DNA of 64,000 nt from Bacteroidota bacterium (GCA_027482225.1 JAIXWD010000023.1:62001-126000), one strand, 5' to 3'. Counted from the stretch's first letter, positions 19,682 through 29,689 are shown. Numbers and translations: made by a program. Notes: generated from the letters alone by a model not told the origin.

Positions 19682-20656
19682 TTATGCATTAACTGTTTTT
19701 ACTCGTGTAAATAAAACGATGGTTATAAATAGTTGCATTCCGCAAATTAAACTGCCCACAAATAAGTGTACACTTTGTATTTGAGCTGGAAAACCAAGAT
19801 TGTCTAACACTTTACCACTTAATATTTGAGCTCCTACAAGTAAAAGCAAAGCAAGTACTGATTTATAAATGATGCTATTTCTTTCGAAAGCCAATCTGAA
19901 TTTATAAACCATAACTACAGTAAGTAATGCAATAAGAAGAGAGAATGTCCTATGGAATTTAAACATGTTACCGAGCAATTTAATCCAATGGGCTCTATTT
20001 TGCTCTCCGGTAATCAATGCTACTGCATCTACATTTTCTCTAACTTGTGTTCCGCTTACGGTTTGGATTGCAGTAACAATAAGTATTGCAATCATTATCA
20101 ACTTCAATGAACGATCGTTATTTAACTGAAACACATCAAATTGTTGCGATTTGGTTATGGTGTAAATCAATATTCCCACTATAACCAAGGCTATAACCAT
20201 GTGAATGGTTACCATCCAATGTGCTAGATTTGTTGCAACCACCTTTGCTCCAATCCACCCCTGAAATCCAGTAAGTATCAAAGCTAAAAAGCTTAGCCAA
20301 AATACCGAGGGTTTGGTTTTAAGATAAGGTATTGCAAAAAATACAGTGAGCGCTATGAATAATCCGGTTACTACACCAATTAATCTGTTTATATATTCAA
20401 TCCATGTTTTGTAAACGTCAAATTCGGCTACATTATGGGTTGAGGTTTTAAACAACTCCCTGTAATTTTCAGGTAACTCGCTAACATTTGTAGGGGGTAT
20501 CCACTGTCCGAAACATTTCGGCCAATCTGGGCAACCCATGCCGCTACCAGTACTGCGAACTAACCCACCAACAAAAATCAAAAAAAAGACTGAGGCTATA
20601 GTTAGAATGCCAAACCTTCTGAATCTTTTTTCTGATTTTGATTGATTATTTATCAT
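19682..20656 (-). CDS. ctaA: Heme A synthase (COX15/CtaA)
   Basis: 324 residues with eight membrane helices. The N-terminal loop GSGMGCPDWPKCFGQWIPPT holds the conserved cysteine pair, and several helix-borne His residues (LAHWMVTIHM, the AHWIKLLGNMFKFHRTF segment and the C-terminal VHLF) would ligate heme. It makes heme A from the heme O produced by CtaB, whose gene follows after 20 bases. It lies 34 bases downstream of ctaD. Confidence 0.93.
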   Translation of the reverse strand: MINNQSKSEKRFRRFGILTIASVFFLIFVGGLVRSTGSGMGCPDWPKCFGQWIPPTNVSELPENYRELFKTSTHNVAEFDVYKTWIEYINRLIGVVTGLFIALTVFFAIPYLKTKPSVFWLSFLALILTGFQGWIGAKVVATNLAHWMVTIHMVIALVIVGILIYTITKSQQFDVFQLNNDRSLKLIMIAILIVTAIQTVSGTQVRENVDAVALITGEQNRAHWIKLLGNMFKFHRTFSLLIALLTVVMVYKFRLAFERNSIIYKSVLALLLLVGAQILSGKVLDNLGFPAQIQSVHLFVGSLICGMQLFITIVLFTRVKTVNA

Positions 20657-20690
20657 TTTACTTAGCCAAGCTAAATACTACGATTTGGTT

Positions 20691-22559
20691 TTAAGCTTTT
20701 TTGTTTTCTACCAATGGCATGGTAGTATTTTTCAAATCAAAATGAACTGCTTTAGGTTCATCTAATGGATCTGTTTGGTCTGCATCAGGTATGTCTTGTG
20801 GGATATAATCCAACTCTGATCCTGGTTTGCTATAATCATATGGCCAACGATATACATAAGGAATATCACCTGGCCAATTCCCGTGTATGTGCTTAACAGG
20901 TGCTGTCCACTCTAACGTGTTGGAATTCCAAGGGTTTTGAGGAGCACGTTTACCTTTAAATATACTTCCAAAGAAGTTAATCAAGAATAAAAGTTGTGCG
21001 GCACCACCAATAATTGCAGCTATGGTAACAAATTGGTTCATGTCAACAAATACATTAAATTGATCATATGCTGTATTTGCATAATATCTGCGAGGTACAC
21101 CAGCTAATCCCATGAAATGCATAGGGAAGAAAACACAGTATGCTGAAATCAATGTTAACCAGAAATGAATATATCCTAATGTGTTATTCATCATACGGCC
21201 AAACATTCTTGGGAACCAATGGTAAATACCACTTAACATACCAAATATAGCTGCACTTCCCATTACTAAATGGAAGTGGGCTACAACAAAGTATGTATCG
21301 TGCAAGTTAATATCTAATGCAGCGTTGCCAAGGTAAATGCCAGTTAAACCGCCAGATATAAAGAAAGATACCAAGCCTATTGCAAACATCATGGCAGGAG
21401 TTAAATGTAAATTACCTTTCCATAAAGTAGCCAAATAGTTAAAGGTTTTTACAGCTGATGGTACCGCAATAATTAAAGTACCTAACATAAATACCGAGCC
21501 TAAGAAAGGATTCATACCTGTTATAAACATGTGGTGACCCCATACTATAAAAGACAAGAATGCGATAGCTAAGATTGAACCAATCATTGCACGATAACCA
21601 AATATTGGCTTACGTGAATTGGTAGCAATTACTTCTGAGGTTATACCCAATGCAGGTAATAGAATGATATATACCTCTGGATGTCCAAGGAACCAGAATA
21701 AATGTTGATATAACACGGGGCTACCACCAACACGTTCTATACCACCTGCTAATTCTGCAACTATTTCGTTTAAATAGAAACTTGTTCCAAAACTACGGTC
21801 GAATATCAATAATAAACCAGCACCTAATAGTACAGGAAAAGATAATAATCCTAACACCGCAGTAATAAAAAAGGCCCATATAGTTAATGGCATGCGAGTC
21901 ATTTTCATTCCTTTTGTACGCATGTTTAATACTGTTGTGATGTAATTAATACCACCCAACAAAGCCGATGCTATAAAAAGAATAATAGCTACTAGCCACA
22001 AAGTCATACCAGTACCAGAACCCGGAATAGCTTTTGGTAATGCTGATAAAGGAGGATAAACAGTCCAACCTGCCGATGCAGGCCCACCATCAACAAATAG
22101 TGAGGATAGCAACACTATTGAAGACAAGAAGAAAAACCAATATGAAAGCATATTCATGAAAGGTGATGCCATGTCACGTGCGCCCACTTGTAGTGGAATA
22201 AGTAGGTTTGAAAATGTTCCACTTAAACCTGCTGTAAGTACATAAAATACCATGATGGTACCATGTATTGTAATTAATGCCAAATAGAAGTTAGGATCTA
22301 ATTTACCATCTTTGCCCCATTGCCCTATCACGCTTTCCAAGAAAGGAAACTTCATGTCTGGGTATGCTAATTGCAAGCGAAAGATTAATGACATCATCAT
22401 ACCAATTACTCCCATTATGATACCAGTGATTAGGAATTGCTTCGCAATCATTTTGTGGTCCATAGAGAAAACGTATTTGCTTATGAATGTCTCATGGTGA
22501 TGGCCATGATCATGAGCGTCATGGTTTGTTCCATCTGTGTTTGCTGTGTGCGTGCTCAT
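20691..22559 (-). CDS. ctaD: Cytochrome c oxidase subunit I
   Basis: 622 residues. This is the catalytic subunit, with twelve core helices plus an extended His-rich N-terminus. The CuB/heme a3 region reads WFLGHPEVYIILLPALG (H and cross-linked Y), then WGHHMFITGMNP, and the heme ligands lie in HDTYFVVAHFHLVMG. The ExxHPEVY and TY-containing K-channel elements point to an A-type oxidase. It lies between ctaC and ctaA in one operon. Confidence 0.96.
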   Translation of the reverse strand: MSTHTANTDGTNHDAHDHGHHHETFISKYVFSMDHKMIAKQFLITGIIMGVIGMMMSLIFRLQLAYPDMKFPFLESVIGQWGKDGKLDPNFYLALITIHGTIMVFYVLTAGLSGTFSNLLIPLQVGARDMASPFMNMLSYWFFFLSSIVLLSSLFVDGGPASAGWTVYPPLSALPKAIPGSGTGMTLWLVAIILFIASALLGGINYITTVLNMRTKGMKMTRMPLTIWAFFITAVLGLLSFPVLLGAGLLLIFDRSFGTSFYLNEIVAELAGGIERVGGSPVLYQHLFWFLGHPEVYIILLPALGITSEVIATNSRKPIFGYRAMIGSILAIAFLSFIVWGHHMFITGMNPFLGSVFMLGTLIIAVPSAVKTFNYLATLWKGNLHLTPAMMFAIGLVSFFISGGLTGIYLGNAALDINLHDTYFVVAHFHLVMGSAAIFGMLSGIYHWFPRMFGRMMNNTLGYIHFWLTLISAYCVFFPMHFMGLAGVPRRYYANTAYDQFNVFVDMNQFVTIAAIIGGAAQLLFLINFFGSIFKGKRAPQNPWNSNTLEWTAPVKHIHGNWPGDIPYVYRWPYDYSKPGSELDYIPQDIPDADQTDPLDEPKAVHFDLKNTTMPLVENKKA

Positions 22560-22600
22560 ATACTTTTTTAGTCGTAATTATTGTTGTTAATAATAAAGAA

Positions 22601-24085
22601 TTAATTATCCAATTTTGTTTTAGTTGATGTTTCAACTTGAGCTGTTGCTAGCTCGTTTGGTGTACTTTTATTAACCAATCTTGGTTGTTGAGCTAACCAT
22701 TGTTTAAATTCTTCTTTGGTGTGAACCACTACTTTCATTTTCATTCTGTAATGCGCACCTCCACAAATTTTATTACATAGAATAACATAATCAAATTTAG
22801 GGTTATTCAGTTTTTGGCGCATTTCTGCAGTTGTTAATGATGGTGTGAAACCAAATTGTGTAGGTAACCCTGGTACCACATTCATTTGTACACGGAAGTG
22901 CGGTAAATATGCAGAGTGTATTACATCTTTAGCACGGAACTTTAACAATACAGGCTCACCTACACCTAAATGTAATTCATTGGTAATAATATCATCTTGT
23001 GCTTTAATGTCATTTGTATCAACCCCTAATGCATTAATAACTCCAATTTGACGGAAGTCATGTTTTCCTAAGATGTTATCTTCACCGGCATAACGTGCAT
23101 TCCATGCAAATTGATATCCGTATACTTCAACTATACGTGATTTTGGATCGTTTTCACCGGTCATTTCAGTCCAAGTTTTTAAGCCTCTAACTACCAATAT
23201 AGTTAATACGATGGCAGGAATCACTGTCCATATCAATTCTATCTTGTGGTTGTCAGGATAAAACAAAGCTCTTCGTTTTGAACTGTGCTTATATTTATAT
23301 GCATACCAAAACAATAAGCCTTGGGTGATAAAAAATACTATACCTGTGATGATTAAAGTAATCATAAACATGTTATCGTATTCCGCTCCATGAGTTGAAG
23401 CTGGAGTTTGGTTAAACACAGTTAATTTCCCGTGTTCCCATATTTCCCAAGCAGATGCTATAATACCAATAGAACCAAATGCCAGCATTAATTTGGCATT
23501 AATACCATTCCAATTAATTACTGGTTTACCTTGTATTTCACCTACTTTAGCTAAAATATCTAACACTAAAACAATAACCATTATTAATAATAACATAATA
23601 ATAATGACTAACCAATTGATGCTGGTTTTTAATGTTCCACTAACTTCAGAGGTAATTGTGTCAGTTGTTGTGGCGTTAGATGATGAAGTTCCTGTAGGAA
23701 CAACAGTGGCTTGTAATGGTGCTTCACTTTCTTTTTTAATGAAAGCGATAATTGATTTAATTTGGTTGTCGCTTAAGTTCTCAAACGAAGTCATTACCGA
23801 CTCATTGTTCTCTTTGTAAATGGCTACGGCATCAGCATCGCCACTTTTAATAAGCGCTTGCGAGTTTTTAATCCATTTGAGCAACCAGGCTTCTTTACGT
23901 TTGGTGTGAACATTTTTTAAGGCAGGGCCAACTACCTTTTCATTAATAGCGTGGCACGATGTGCAGTTTGCATTGTAAAGTTTTTCACCCTCTTCTGCAC
24001 TTTGAGCAAATGCAGCTGTTAATGAGAAGCTGAAAAGTGCTGATACAAGTACAAGCGATTTTAAAACAGATGTAACAATTTTCAT
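22601..24085 (-). CDS. ctaC: Cytochrome c oxidase subunit II fused to N-terminal cytochrome c
   Basis: From the ATG at 24085 the protein has 494 residues and begins with a clean signal peptide ending AAFAQ; an ATG at 24118 would only add 11 residues in front of it. A class I cytochrome c domain comes first (CTSCH at residues 41-45, Met ligand in the NESVMTSFENLSD region). A linker and membrane helix follow, then the two-helix hairpin and CuA cupredoxin domain of subunit II. CuA ligands are visible in CNKICGGAHYRM near the C-terminus. The usual fusion places the cytochrome at the C-terminus; here it is N-terminal, a form seen in Bacteroidota. It is the first gene of the cox operon. Confidence 0.93.
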   Translation of the reverse strand: MKIVTSVLKSLVLVSALFSFSLTAAFAQSAEEGEKLYNANCTSCHAINEKVVGPALKNVHTKRKEAWLLKWIKNSQALIKSGDADAVAIYKENNESVMTSFENLSDNQIKSIIAFIKKESEAPLQATVVPTGTSSSNATTTDTITSEVSGTLKTSINWLVIIIMLLLIMVIVLVLDILAKVGEIQGKPVINWNGINAKLMLAFGSIGIIASAWEIWEHGKLTVFNQTPASTHGAEYDNMFMITLIITGIVFFITQGLLFWYAYKYKHSSKRRALFYPDNHKIELIWTVIPAIVLTILVVRGLKTWTEMTGENDPKSRIVEVYGYQFAWNARYAGEDNILGKHDFRQIGVINALGVDTNDIKAQDDIITNELHLGVGEPVLLKFRAKDVIHSAYLPHFRVQMNVVPGLPTQFGFTPSLTTAEMRQKLNNPKFDYVILCNKICGGAHYRMKMKVVVHTKEEFKQWLAQQPRLVNKSTPNELATAQVETSTKTKLDN

Positions 24086-24242
24086 TTTGCGTATATTAGA
24101 AAATAAAATCTTTATCAATTTTTTCAGATTGCGAATGTATAGTATTTTTTATATGTGTCACTATCTTAAAGCACAATTTTTTAAGAATTTTACAAGCATT
24201 TAAAACTCATTTCGTAACTAATTGTGATTAAAATATTTGCAA

Positions 24243-25328
24243 TTATTTTTTTTGTTGTATTGGAGATTTATTTGTTGTTTGTATGGACACTTTCGGTACT
24301 TTTAACGGTTCTTTTTTGATGCTATCAGGGTTAATTATGTTGTTTTTAACAGAAATATTCAATGGTGTTAACGAAATTTTACTTTTATAAACACGTAATC
24401 CAAAATCTGTATTATTACGCAACATAAAAGCTCCAAGAACATACTGATTGGTTTTGCCAAACATTACATTTCTGGCGATGTTTCCAGTAAAATCAATATG
24501 ATTAATCAATTTACCTGTTTTTAATTCCCAAACTTTAACGCTTCCATCATTGCATCCTGTTGTAACGTAACTATTGTCATTGCTAATACTAATTGTAGTT
24601 ACCTTCCAGCAATCAACTGGTAAAATACGTATTTGTTTACCTGTTGTTAAATCCCAAATTCTGGCAGTTTTATCATTTGAGCCGCTTACCATGTATTTAC
24701 CATCGTTTGTTATGGCGATATCATTAACTACATCGGTGTGTCCGTCTAATGTTTTCAATACTTTACCAGATAACATGTGGTATAGTTTGATTTTAGGCTC
24801 AGCACCAGCAATATACACAAGCTTTACATCATTAGTTGGCGCAATAGCACTTACAGGTTGACCATTCATAATTGTATTTGCTTGTTTCCCTGTCATTAAA
24901 TCCCAAACAATAACTGTTTTATCGTCCGATCCCGAGTATAAGTATCGCCCATCTGGGGCAAACATCAAGCAATTTATTTTATCTTTATGTGCTTCAAATC
25001 TTCTGCTTTGTCGCCAAAGTGAATCCCATAATAGAATAACTCTATCTTCGCTGCCACTAGCTAATAACTTACCATTACTGTTGAATGAAACAACATTAAC
25101 AGGTCCCATGTGGCCACTTAAGGTTTTGAAATAGGAGAACGGACTATCTGCTTTATATATATTAATCTTTTGATCAAAGGAGCCAGAGGCAATGAATCCT
25201 TGAGTTGAAATTGATACTGCATCCACATCATTAACGTGGCCTCCCAATATGGTAACTGGTTCCGTTTGAGCTTGCGCAAATATGGGTAAAGTGATGGTTA
25301 CTGAAAGGATAGTTATTAAGAGCTTCAT
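24243..25328 (-). CDS. Exported WD40-repeat protein
   Basis: 361 residues. A signal peptide (MKLLITILSVTITLPIFAQ) is followed by about seven WD40 repeats with typical GHxxxV and GSxDKxxxxWD elements, for example SGSEDRVILLWDS and SGSNDKTARIWDL. A C-terminal Lys/Pro-rich tail follows. It should fold as a beta-propeller outside the cytoplasm and act as a binding scaffold; the partner is unknown. It lies alone between the cox operon and aroE, with about 120 bases on either side. Confidence 0.85.
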   Translation of the reverse strand: MKLLITILSVTITLPIFAQAQTEPVTILGGHVNDVDAVSISTQGFIASGSFDQKINIYKADSPFSYFKTLSGHMGPVNVVSFNSNGKLLASGSEDRVILLWDSLWRQSRRFEAHKDKINCLMFAPDGRYLYSGSDDKTVIVWDLMTGKQANTIMNGQPVSAIAPTNDVKLVYIAGAEPKIKLYHMLSGKVLKTLDGHTDVVNDIAITNDGKYMVSGSNDKTARIWDLTTGKQIRILPVDCWKVTTISISNDNSYVTTGCNDGSVKVWELKTGKLINHIDFTGNIARNVMFGKTNQYVLGAFMLRNNTDFGLRVYKSKISLTPLNISVKNNIINPDSIKKEPLKVPKVSIQTTNKSPIQQKK

Positions 25329-25450
25329 ACCTCCAAATCTTAACTTTTAAGGTTAAAAAACACATCCTTTTGATGAATAGATATTAACAAAAAGGACACA
25401 TTAGGAATAGGGATTATGTAAAACTTTGATTATCTGAATGAATTAGCTTT

Positions 25451-26176
25451 TTATTCATTCCATATTTGCCAAGCTTTCTCTGCTTGAAGTGTTAACATCT
25501 CCAATCCGTTTTTGGTAACCGCACCATTTTCTCTTGCCTGTTTTAAAAACAGTGTTTCTTCAGGTAGATAAATTAAATCATAAACTAAGTGCAAGTTGGT
25601 GATGTAGTTATATGGTATAGGAGGAAAATCACTAACCAGTGGAAACATACCTAAAGGAGTACAGTTAATAATTATTTGATGAGAACGTATGAATGATTTA
25701 TCTAATTCTTCGTATAATAATCCCTCATCTGCTTTGCGGGTAACTTCCGTAAATTTAATGCCTAATTTATTTAAAACGTAATTTACGGCCTTTGATGCAC
25801 CACCTGTACCCAATACTAATGCACTTTGATGCCAAGGTTTTAATAAAGGTAAAATGCTTTTTTCGAAACCAAATACATCTGTATTGTAACCTATCAGTTC
25901 ATTTTGGGTAAATTTTATGGTATTAACAGCACCTATTTCTTGTGCAACAAGATCAAGATGGTTAAGGAAAGGAATAACTTGTTGCTTAAATGGGATTGTT
26001 ATATTTAAACCTTTTAGATCTTGATGGTTTTTTATTAACTCAGGGAAATCCTCTATGCGTTCTAAAGCAAAGTTTTGATAAATAGCATCAATTCCTTGCT
26101 CTGCAAATTTTTGGTTAAAATAATTTGCCGAGTAACTATTTTTTAGCGGAAATCCAATTAAGCCATATCGTTGCAT
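25451..26176 (-). CDS. aroE: Shikimate dehydrogenase
   Basis: 241 residues. The shikimate-binding N-terminal half contains YGLIGFPLKNSYSANYFN and GLNITIPFKQQV (catalytic Lys). The NADP-binding half has the LGTGGASKAV glycine-rich loop and NCTPLGMFP. It reduces 3-dehydroshikimate to shikimate in aromatic amino acid synthesis. The start lies 4 bases after the preceding gene's stop, suggesting co-transcription with the choice-of-anchor/OmpA gene. Confidence 0.95.
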   Translation of the reverse strand: MQRYGLIGFPLKNSYSANYFNQKFAEQGIDAIYQNFALERIEDFPELIKNHQDLKGLNITIPFKQQVIPFLNHLDLVAQEIGAVNTIKFTQNELIGYNTDVFGFEKSILPLLKPWHQSALVLGTGGASKAVNYVLNKLGIKFTEVTRKADEGLLYEELDKSFIRSHQIIINCTPLGMFPLVSDFPPIPYNYITNLHLVYDLIYLPEETLFLKQARENGAVTKNGLEMLTLQAEKAWQIWNE

Positions 26177-26180
26177 GTTA

Positions 26181-27320
26181 TTATTTTGCTTTACGGTAAA
26201 ACACTATTTCTACCCTGCGGTTAATTGCTTTGTTTTTATCCGTTTGGTTATCTGTTATTGGTTCTGAACTTCCTCTGCCAATGGCAATGAACTTGGCGCA
26301 CCTTAAATCAGCTTGTTCAAATAGCTGCGTTAAATAATTTGCTCTATGGAAGGAAAGCAATTGATTGCTATCTGCATTACCCGAATAGTCTGTGTGGCCA
26401 ATAATAACTATACTATCAAATGCAAATCGGCTTAAGCTATCACAAAGTTTTTTAGTTTTTAATAACTCTTTCTGGTTTAAAGCATATAAATTACTTTCAA
26501 AATTAAATGTGTAACTACGTGTAACTGCCTCATATTTTTTAGGCTTTGTAGATAAGCTGCGTAAAGAGTATGCTTCTAACAACACACCACTATCGTATTC
26601 GCAATCCTCTAAATCAACCACCATTATTTTTAAACGGTAAGGTTTGCCTTTGGCAACTCGAACACCAGTGTATATTGGCTTTAAAAATCCATCAAACTCT
26701 AATACGTTGTAATAAGGGCTTGTTGGAGAGGTGTTGTCAATATAAAGTTCTGGGAGTTTAAGGTGATTAACATTATTTACGTTAATCATTTTTTTGTTGG
26801 GTAATACTGCTAAGTTTTTAGGTTTTGATTTCACAAACATTGGTTCAAGTAATAATTGAAACATATCGTTAAATTCTTTACCAACAAACTCTGGATATTC
26901 TTCGCTACCAAAAACAAATGCGAAACAAAGGCTATCACTATCTGGAATAAATTCAATTTCTAAAACAGCACCATCGCACTGTGGGGCTTTCGTAATTAAG
27001 TCCTCATCAAAAAAGAAATGATCAGAGAAGTTGGCTCCTGAATTTGGCCTTGAGTTGTTGCCAGCAATTAGCTCAACTCGACCTGTACTTAGTAACAAGC
27101 CTTTACTAAATCCGGTTATGCGATTTGCATCTGTAAAAGTACCAATTGCTTCTGGATGGCCCTTATAGCTTATTTTGGTAAGTTGTATGCCATCACCCAA
27201 AAAATAATTTTTAACTAACGATTGTACCTTATTTACATCACCCATCTCGCTTACCTTAATCTGTGCCGACACAGTTAAAGCAAACCAGATAAACAATATT
27301 AGTATTGGTATTTTTTGCAC
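26181..27320 (-). CDS. Exported protein with choice-of-anchor L-like domain and OmpA C-terminal domain
   Basis: 379 residues. A signal peptide (MQKIPILILFIWFALTVSA) leads to a region resembling the choice-of-anchor L domain: a free-end GLLLSTGRV, FVFGSEEYPEFVGKEFNDMF, then a VVDLEDCEYDSGVLLEAYSL closing strand. The C-terminal third is an OmpA/MotB peptidoglycan-binding domain (IIGHTDYSGNADSNQLLSFHRA, then NRRVEIVFY). It would tether a surface-type domain to peptidoglycan. The start codon is GTG; no ATG gives a complete signal peptide. Confidence 0.82.
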   Translation of the reverse strand: MQKIPILILFIWFALTVSAQIKVSEMGDVNKVQSLVKNYFLGDGIQLTKISYKGHPEAIGTFTDANRITGFSKGLLLSTGRVELIAGNNSRPNSGANFSDHFFFDEDLITKAPQCDGAVLEIEFIPDSDSLCFAFVFGSEEYPEFVGKEFNDMFQLLLEPMFVKSKPKNLAVLPNKKMINVNNVNHLKLPELYIDNTSPTSPYYNVLEFDGFLKPIYTGVRVAKGKPYRLKIMVVDLEDCEYDSGVLLEAYSLRSLSTKPKKYEAVTRSYTFNFESNLYALNQKELLKTKKLCDSLSRFAFDSIVIIGHTDYSGNADSNQLLSFHRANYLTQLFEQADLRCAKFIAIGRGSSEPITDNQTDKNKAINRRVEIVFYRKAK

Positions 27321-27360
27321 TGTTTATAATGTAGCAAACGTTTTTGTAATTTATATGATG

Positions 27361-27651
27361 CTATTTTTCTATAAATTTAGGCACATGGAAATAATCGCTA
27401 TCCTTTGCAGGGGCGTTTTTTAGCGCTTCCTCTTTAGTAATTGGATGATGAACTTCATCTGCTCGTAAAACATTTACTTCATTAGTCATAAAAATTAATG
27501 GTTCTACATGGTCAGTGTTTAACTCATTTAACTTCTCTATAAATCCGGTTATTTTACTTAAGTCACCTTTAAGTTTTTCTTTTTCTTCGGCAGTAAACTC
27601 CAACTTAGCAAGGTCTGCTAATTTATCAATCATTTCATTGTTTATGTCCAT
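27361..27651 (-). CDS. gatC: Aspartyl/glutamyl-tRNA amidotransferase subunit C
   Basis: 96 residues with the GatC pattern: helical IDKLADLAKLEFTAEEKEKL, then ITGFIEKLNELNTDHVEPL, and the C-terminal LRADEVHHPITKEEALKNAP with the final FHVPKFIE. It stabilises the GatA-GatB complex that converts Glu-tRNA-Gln or Asp-tRNA-Asn. It overlaps the plsC stop by 17 bases. gatA and gatB are not nearby. Confidence 0.93.
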   Translation of the reverse strand: MDINNEMIDKLADLAKLEFTAEEKEKLKGDLSKITGFIEKLNELNTDHVEPLIFMTNEVNVLRADEVHHPITKEEALKNAPAKDSDYFHVPKFIEK

Positions 27652-28387
27652 ACTCTGCTAGTTTATTTGCTATTAAATTGTGCACTTGAAGTTTAAGTGC
27701 AGGTATATCTTCAATGGTTAATCCTTCTGTACTAATTGGTTGATGTACATATTGTATTACCCTTCCCGGCATAAACCTAAACTTACCATTATCAGGTAAT
27801 ATTTTCCAATTGTTTATTATGGTAACGGGTAAAATTGCTGTTTGTGTTTCTACAGCAAGTTTAAATGCACCATCTTTAAATTTACCTAATTTTGGTGCAT
27901 TACTATGAATGGTTCCTTCAGGGAAAATAACAATGCTGCGTTTTTCTTTTTTTAATTGCTCAACCGCACGTTGGTATGCCTTGGCTGCATGACGTGGATT
28001 TTTACGATCAACGGCAATATCAATGGTTCTGAAAAAAATACCAAAAATGGGTACATGCGCCAATTCTATTTTTGCCATAAAATTGAAATTGATTTTTAAT
28101 TTTACGGTTAATGTAACTATATCTAGCTTGCTGGTATGATTGGGCGCAATTATGTAGGCCTTGCCTTTATGTTTAAAACGCGTTTCTTCAATTTGTTTAA
28201 CAAATATTGCCCCGCAAAAAAACAGCCAATGCCCCCAAACTTTGCGTAATTTATGCCCGTATTTGTACCATCTTGGGTTACTTAATGTAATAGCAAAACC
28301 AGGGTATAAAATAATAAAGCCAATGGCTGTCATCAACCCAAAATAAATGGCTAAAACAAATTTTACGGCTTCAATTATTGATTTCAA
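27635..28387 (-). CDS. plsC: 1-acyl-sn-glycerol-3-phosphate acyltransferase
   Basis: 250 residues. An N-terminal membrane segment precedes the acyltransferase motifs: NHTSKLD (HX4D catalytic pair), the FRTIDIAVDR region and FPEGTIH. It makes phosphatidic acid from lysophosphatidic acid. The frame starts at TTG (28387); the first ATG is 18 codons later and would cut the membrane segment, so TTG is preferred. It overlaps gatC downstream. Confidence 0.9.
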   Translation of the reverse strand: MKSIIEAVKFVLAIYFGLMTAIGFIILYPGFAITLSNPRWYKYGHKLRKVWGHWLFFCGAIFVKQIEETRFKHKGKAYIIAPNHTSKLDIVTLTVKLKINFNFMAKIELAHVPIFGIFFRTIDIAVDRKNPRHAAKAYQRAVEQLKKEKRSIVIFPEGTIHSNAPKLGKFKDGAFKLAVETQTAILPVTIINNWKILPDNGKFRFMPGRVIQYVHQPISTEGLTIEDIPALKLQVHNLIANKLAEYGHKQ

Positions 28388-28436
28388 CTTGCGTATATAG
28401 TTAGTATGGTATAAGTAAAAAGTTAATTGGTTGATG

Positions 28437-29078
28437 TTAACGTCCCCAAGTGTCTGGACTTTTTCTCCATTCAGCCAATACGCTCATTTGTTCGGGCTTA
28501 ATTAGATTTTTGTTTGCTGCAACTTCAACCAAAACATTATAGTTACTTAATGAGAAGTATGGGCATTGTGCTTCATCAAAAGCCAACTTAGCTGCATCAA
28601 ACCCATAGGTAAAAATAGATACCATACCTAAAACTTCGCAACCAAATTCGCGTAATGATTGTATGGCTTGTAAACTGCTTTTACCTGTAGATACAAGGTC
28701 TTCAACCACTACTACTTTTTGTCCAGGTTTAATATCTCCTTCTACTTGTTTGCCCATTCCATGCTTTTTAGCTTCAGACCGAACATAACCAAATGGTAAA
28801 TTCACTTCATCGGCTACTAGCGCTCCAGGGGCAATACCTGCTGTTGCAACACCAATGATGGCTTGTGCTTCTGGAAATTCACTTTTTACCAATTCACCCA
28901 ATGATGTTTTAATAAAATTGCGAACATGTGGGTGCGATAACGATAAACGATTATCACTGTATATGGGCGATTTCCATCCGCTAGTCCAAGTAAATGGGGC
29001 ATTAGGATTTAATTTAACCGCGTTAATTTCTAATAAATATTCCGCTATCTTCGCGGCTGTACTATCAACTTGTTGCAT
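28437..29078 (-). CDS. pyrE: Orotate phosphoribosyltransferase
   Basis: 213 residues from the ATG at 29078. The PRPP-binding loop VVVVEDLVSTGKSSLQAI and the orotate-site segment FTWTSGWKSPIYSDNR are present. It forms OMP in pyrimidine synthesis. An ATG at 29102 would place the start inside the divergent NUDIX gene and upstream of the likely -7 box, so 29078 is chosen. It is divergent from the NUDIX gene with 7 bases between start codons. Confidence 0.95.
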   Translation of the reverse strand: MQQVDSTAAKIAEYLLEINAVKLNPNAPFTWTSGWKSPIYSDNRLSLSHPHVRNFIKTSLGELVKSEFPEAQAIIGVATAGIAPGALVADEVNLPFGYVRSEAKKHGMGKQVEGDIKPGQKVVVVEDLVSTGKSSLQAIQSLREFGCEVLGMVSIFTYGFDAAKLAFDEAQCPYFSLSNYNVLVEVAANKNLIKPEQMSVLAEWRKSPDTWGR

Positions 29079-29082
29079 CACG

Positions 29083-29090
29083 CAAATGTA
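29083..29090 (-). promoter_or_regulatory. Candidate -7 box of pyrE
   Basis: TACATTTG on the minus strand ends 4 bases before the pyrE ATG and overlaps the ATG of the divergent NUDIX gene. A transcript from it would be nearly leaderless. The -33 region has only a weak GTTT-type match. Confidence 0.45.
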
Positions 29091-29688
29091 TAAAATTTTC
29101 ATTAACGATAAACCTTTACTGTTAACATCAACAGATATTAATGATGCACGCTATAAAGCATGCACCAGGGTTACCTACGATCCGATTAAAACTGCTCGTT
29201 ATTTAAAGGATTGTGAGGCAAAAAAACACACAGGTTTTGTATTAATTACCGATGATATAGATTTTGCTTTAGCTGATGTGTGTACGCACGTTGCAGTTGT
29301 TGAAGCAGCTGGTGGTGTAGTGTTTAATACCAAAAACGAAATGTTGCTTATTAAACGTTTGGGTAAATGGGATTTGCCTAAAGGCAAAATAGAAGGAGAG
29401 GAGTTGCCAGAAGAAAGTGCCGTGCGCGAGGTGATGGAAGAGTGTGGGATTGATGGATTATCGATTATTGAAAAGTTGCCAAACACTTATCACATTTATA
29501 AAATGCATAATTTTAATTTTTTAAAAATTACGCATTGGTACAAAATGCAAACTGATTTTGAAAAGCCACTAACACCTCAACTTGAAGAAAGCATAACTGA
29601 AGTAAAATGGGTGCTTTGGGAAAGTATAAACCCTGATACTTTAGATACCTATGTTTCTATTTCGGAGTTACTGAAAGAATTGAAATAA
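29086..29688 (+). CDS. NUDIX hydrolase domain protein
   Basis: 200 residues from the ATG at 29086. The frame stays open for about 77 codons further upstream, but that part lies over pyrE. The NUDIX box spans residues 100-122 (GKIEGEELPEESAVREVMEE...) and is intact, so divalent-metal-dependent cleavage of a nucleoside diphosphate compound is expected. The first 65 residues are an extra N-terminal domain with no motif I recognise. The substrate cannot be told. It is followed by a strong bidirectional terminator. Confidence 0.88.
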   Translation: MYKIFINDKPLLLTSTDINDARYKACTRVTYDPIKTARYLKDCEAKKHTGFVLITDDIDFALADVCTHVAVVEAAGGVVFNTKNEMLLIKRLGKWDLPKGKIEGEELPEESAVREVMEECGIDGLSIIEKLPNTYHIYKMHNFNFLKITHWYKMQTDFEKPLTPQLEESITEVKWVLWESINPDTLDTYVSISELLKELK

Positions 29689-29689
29689 A

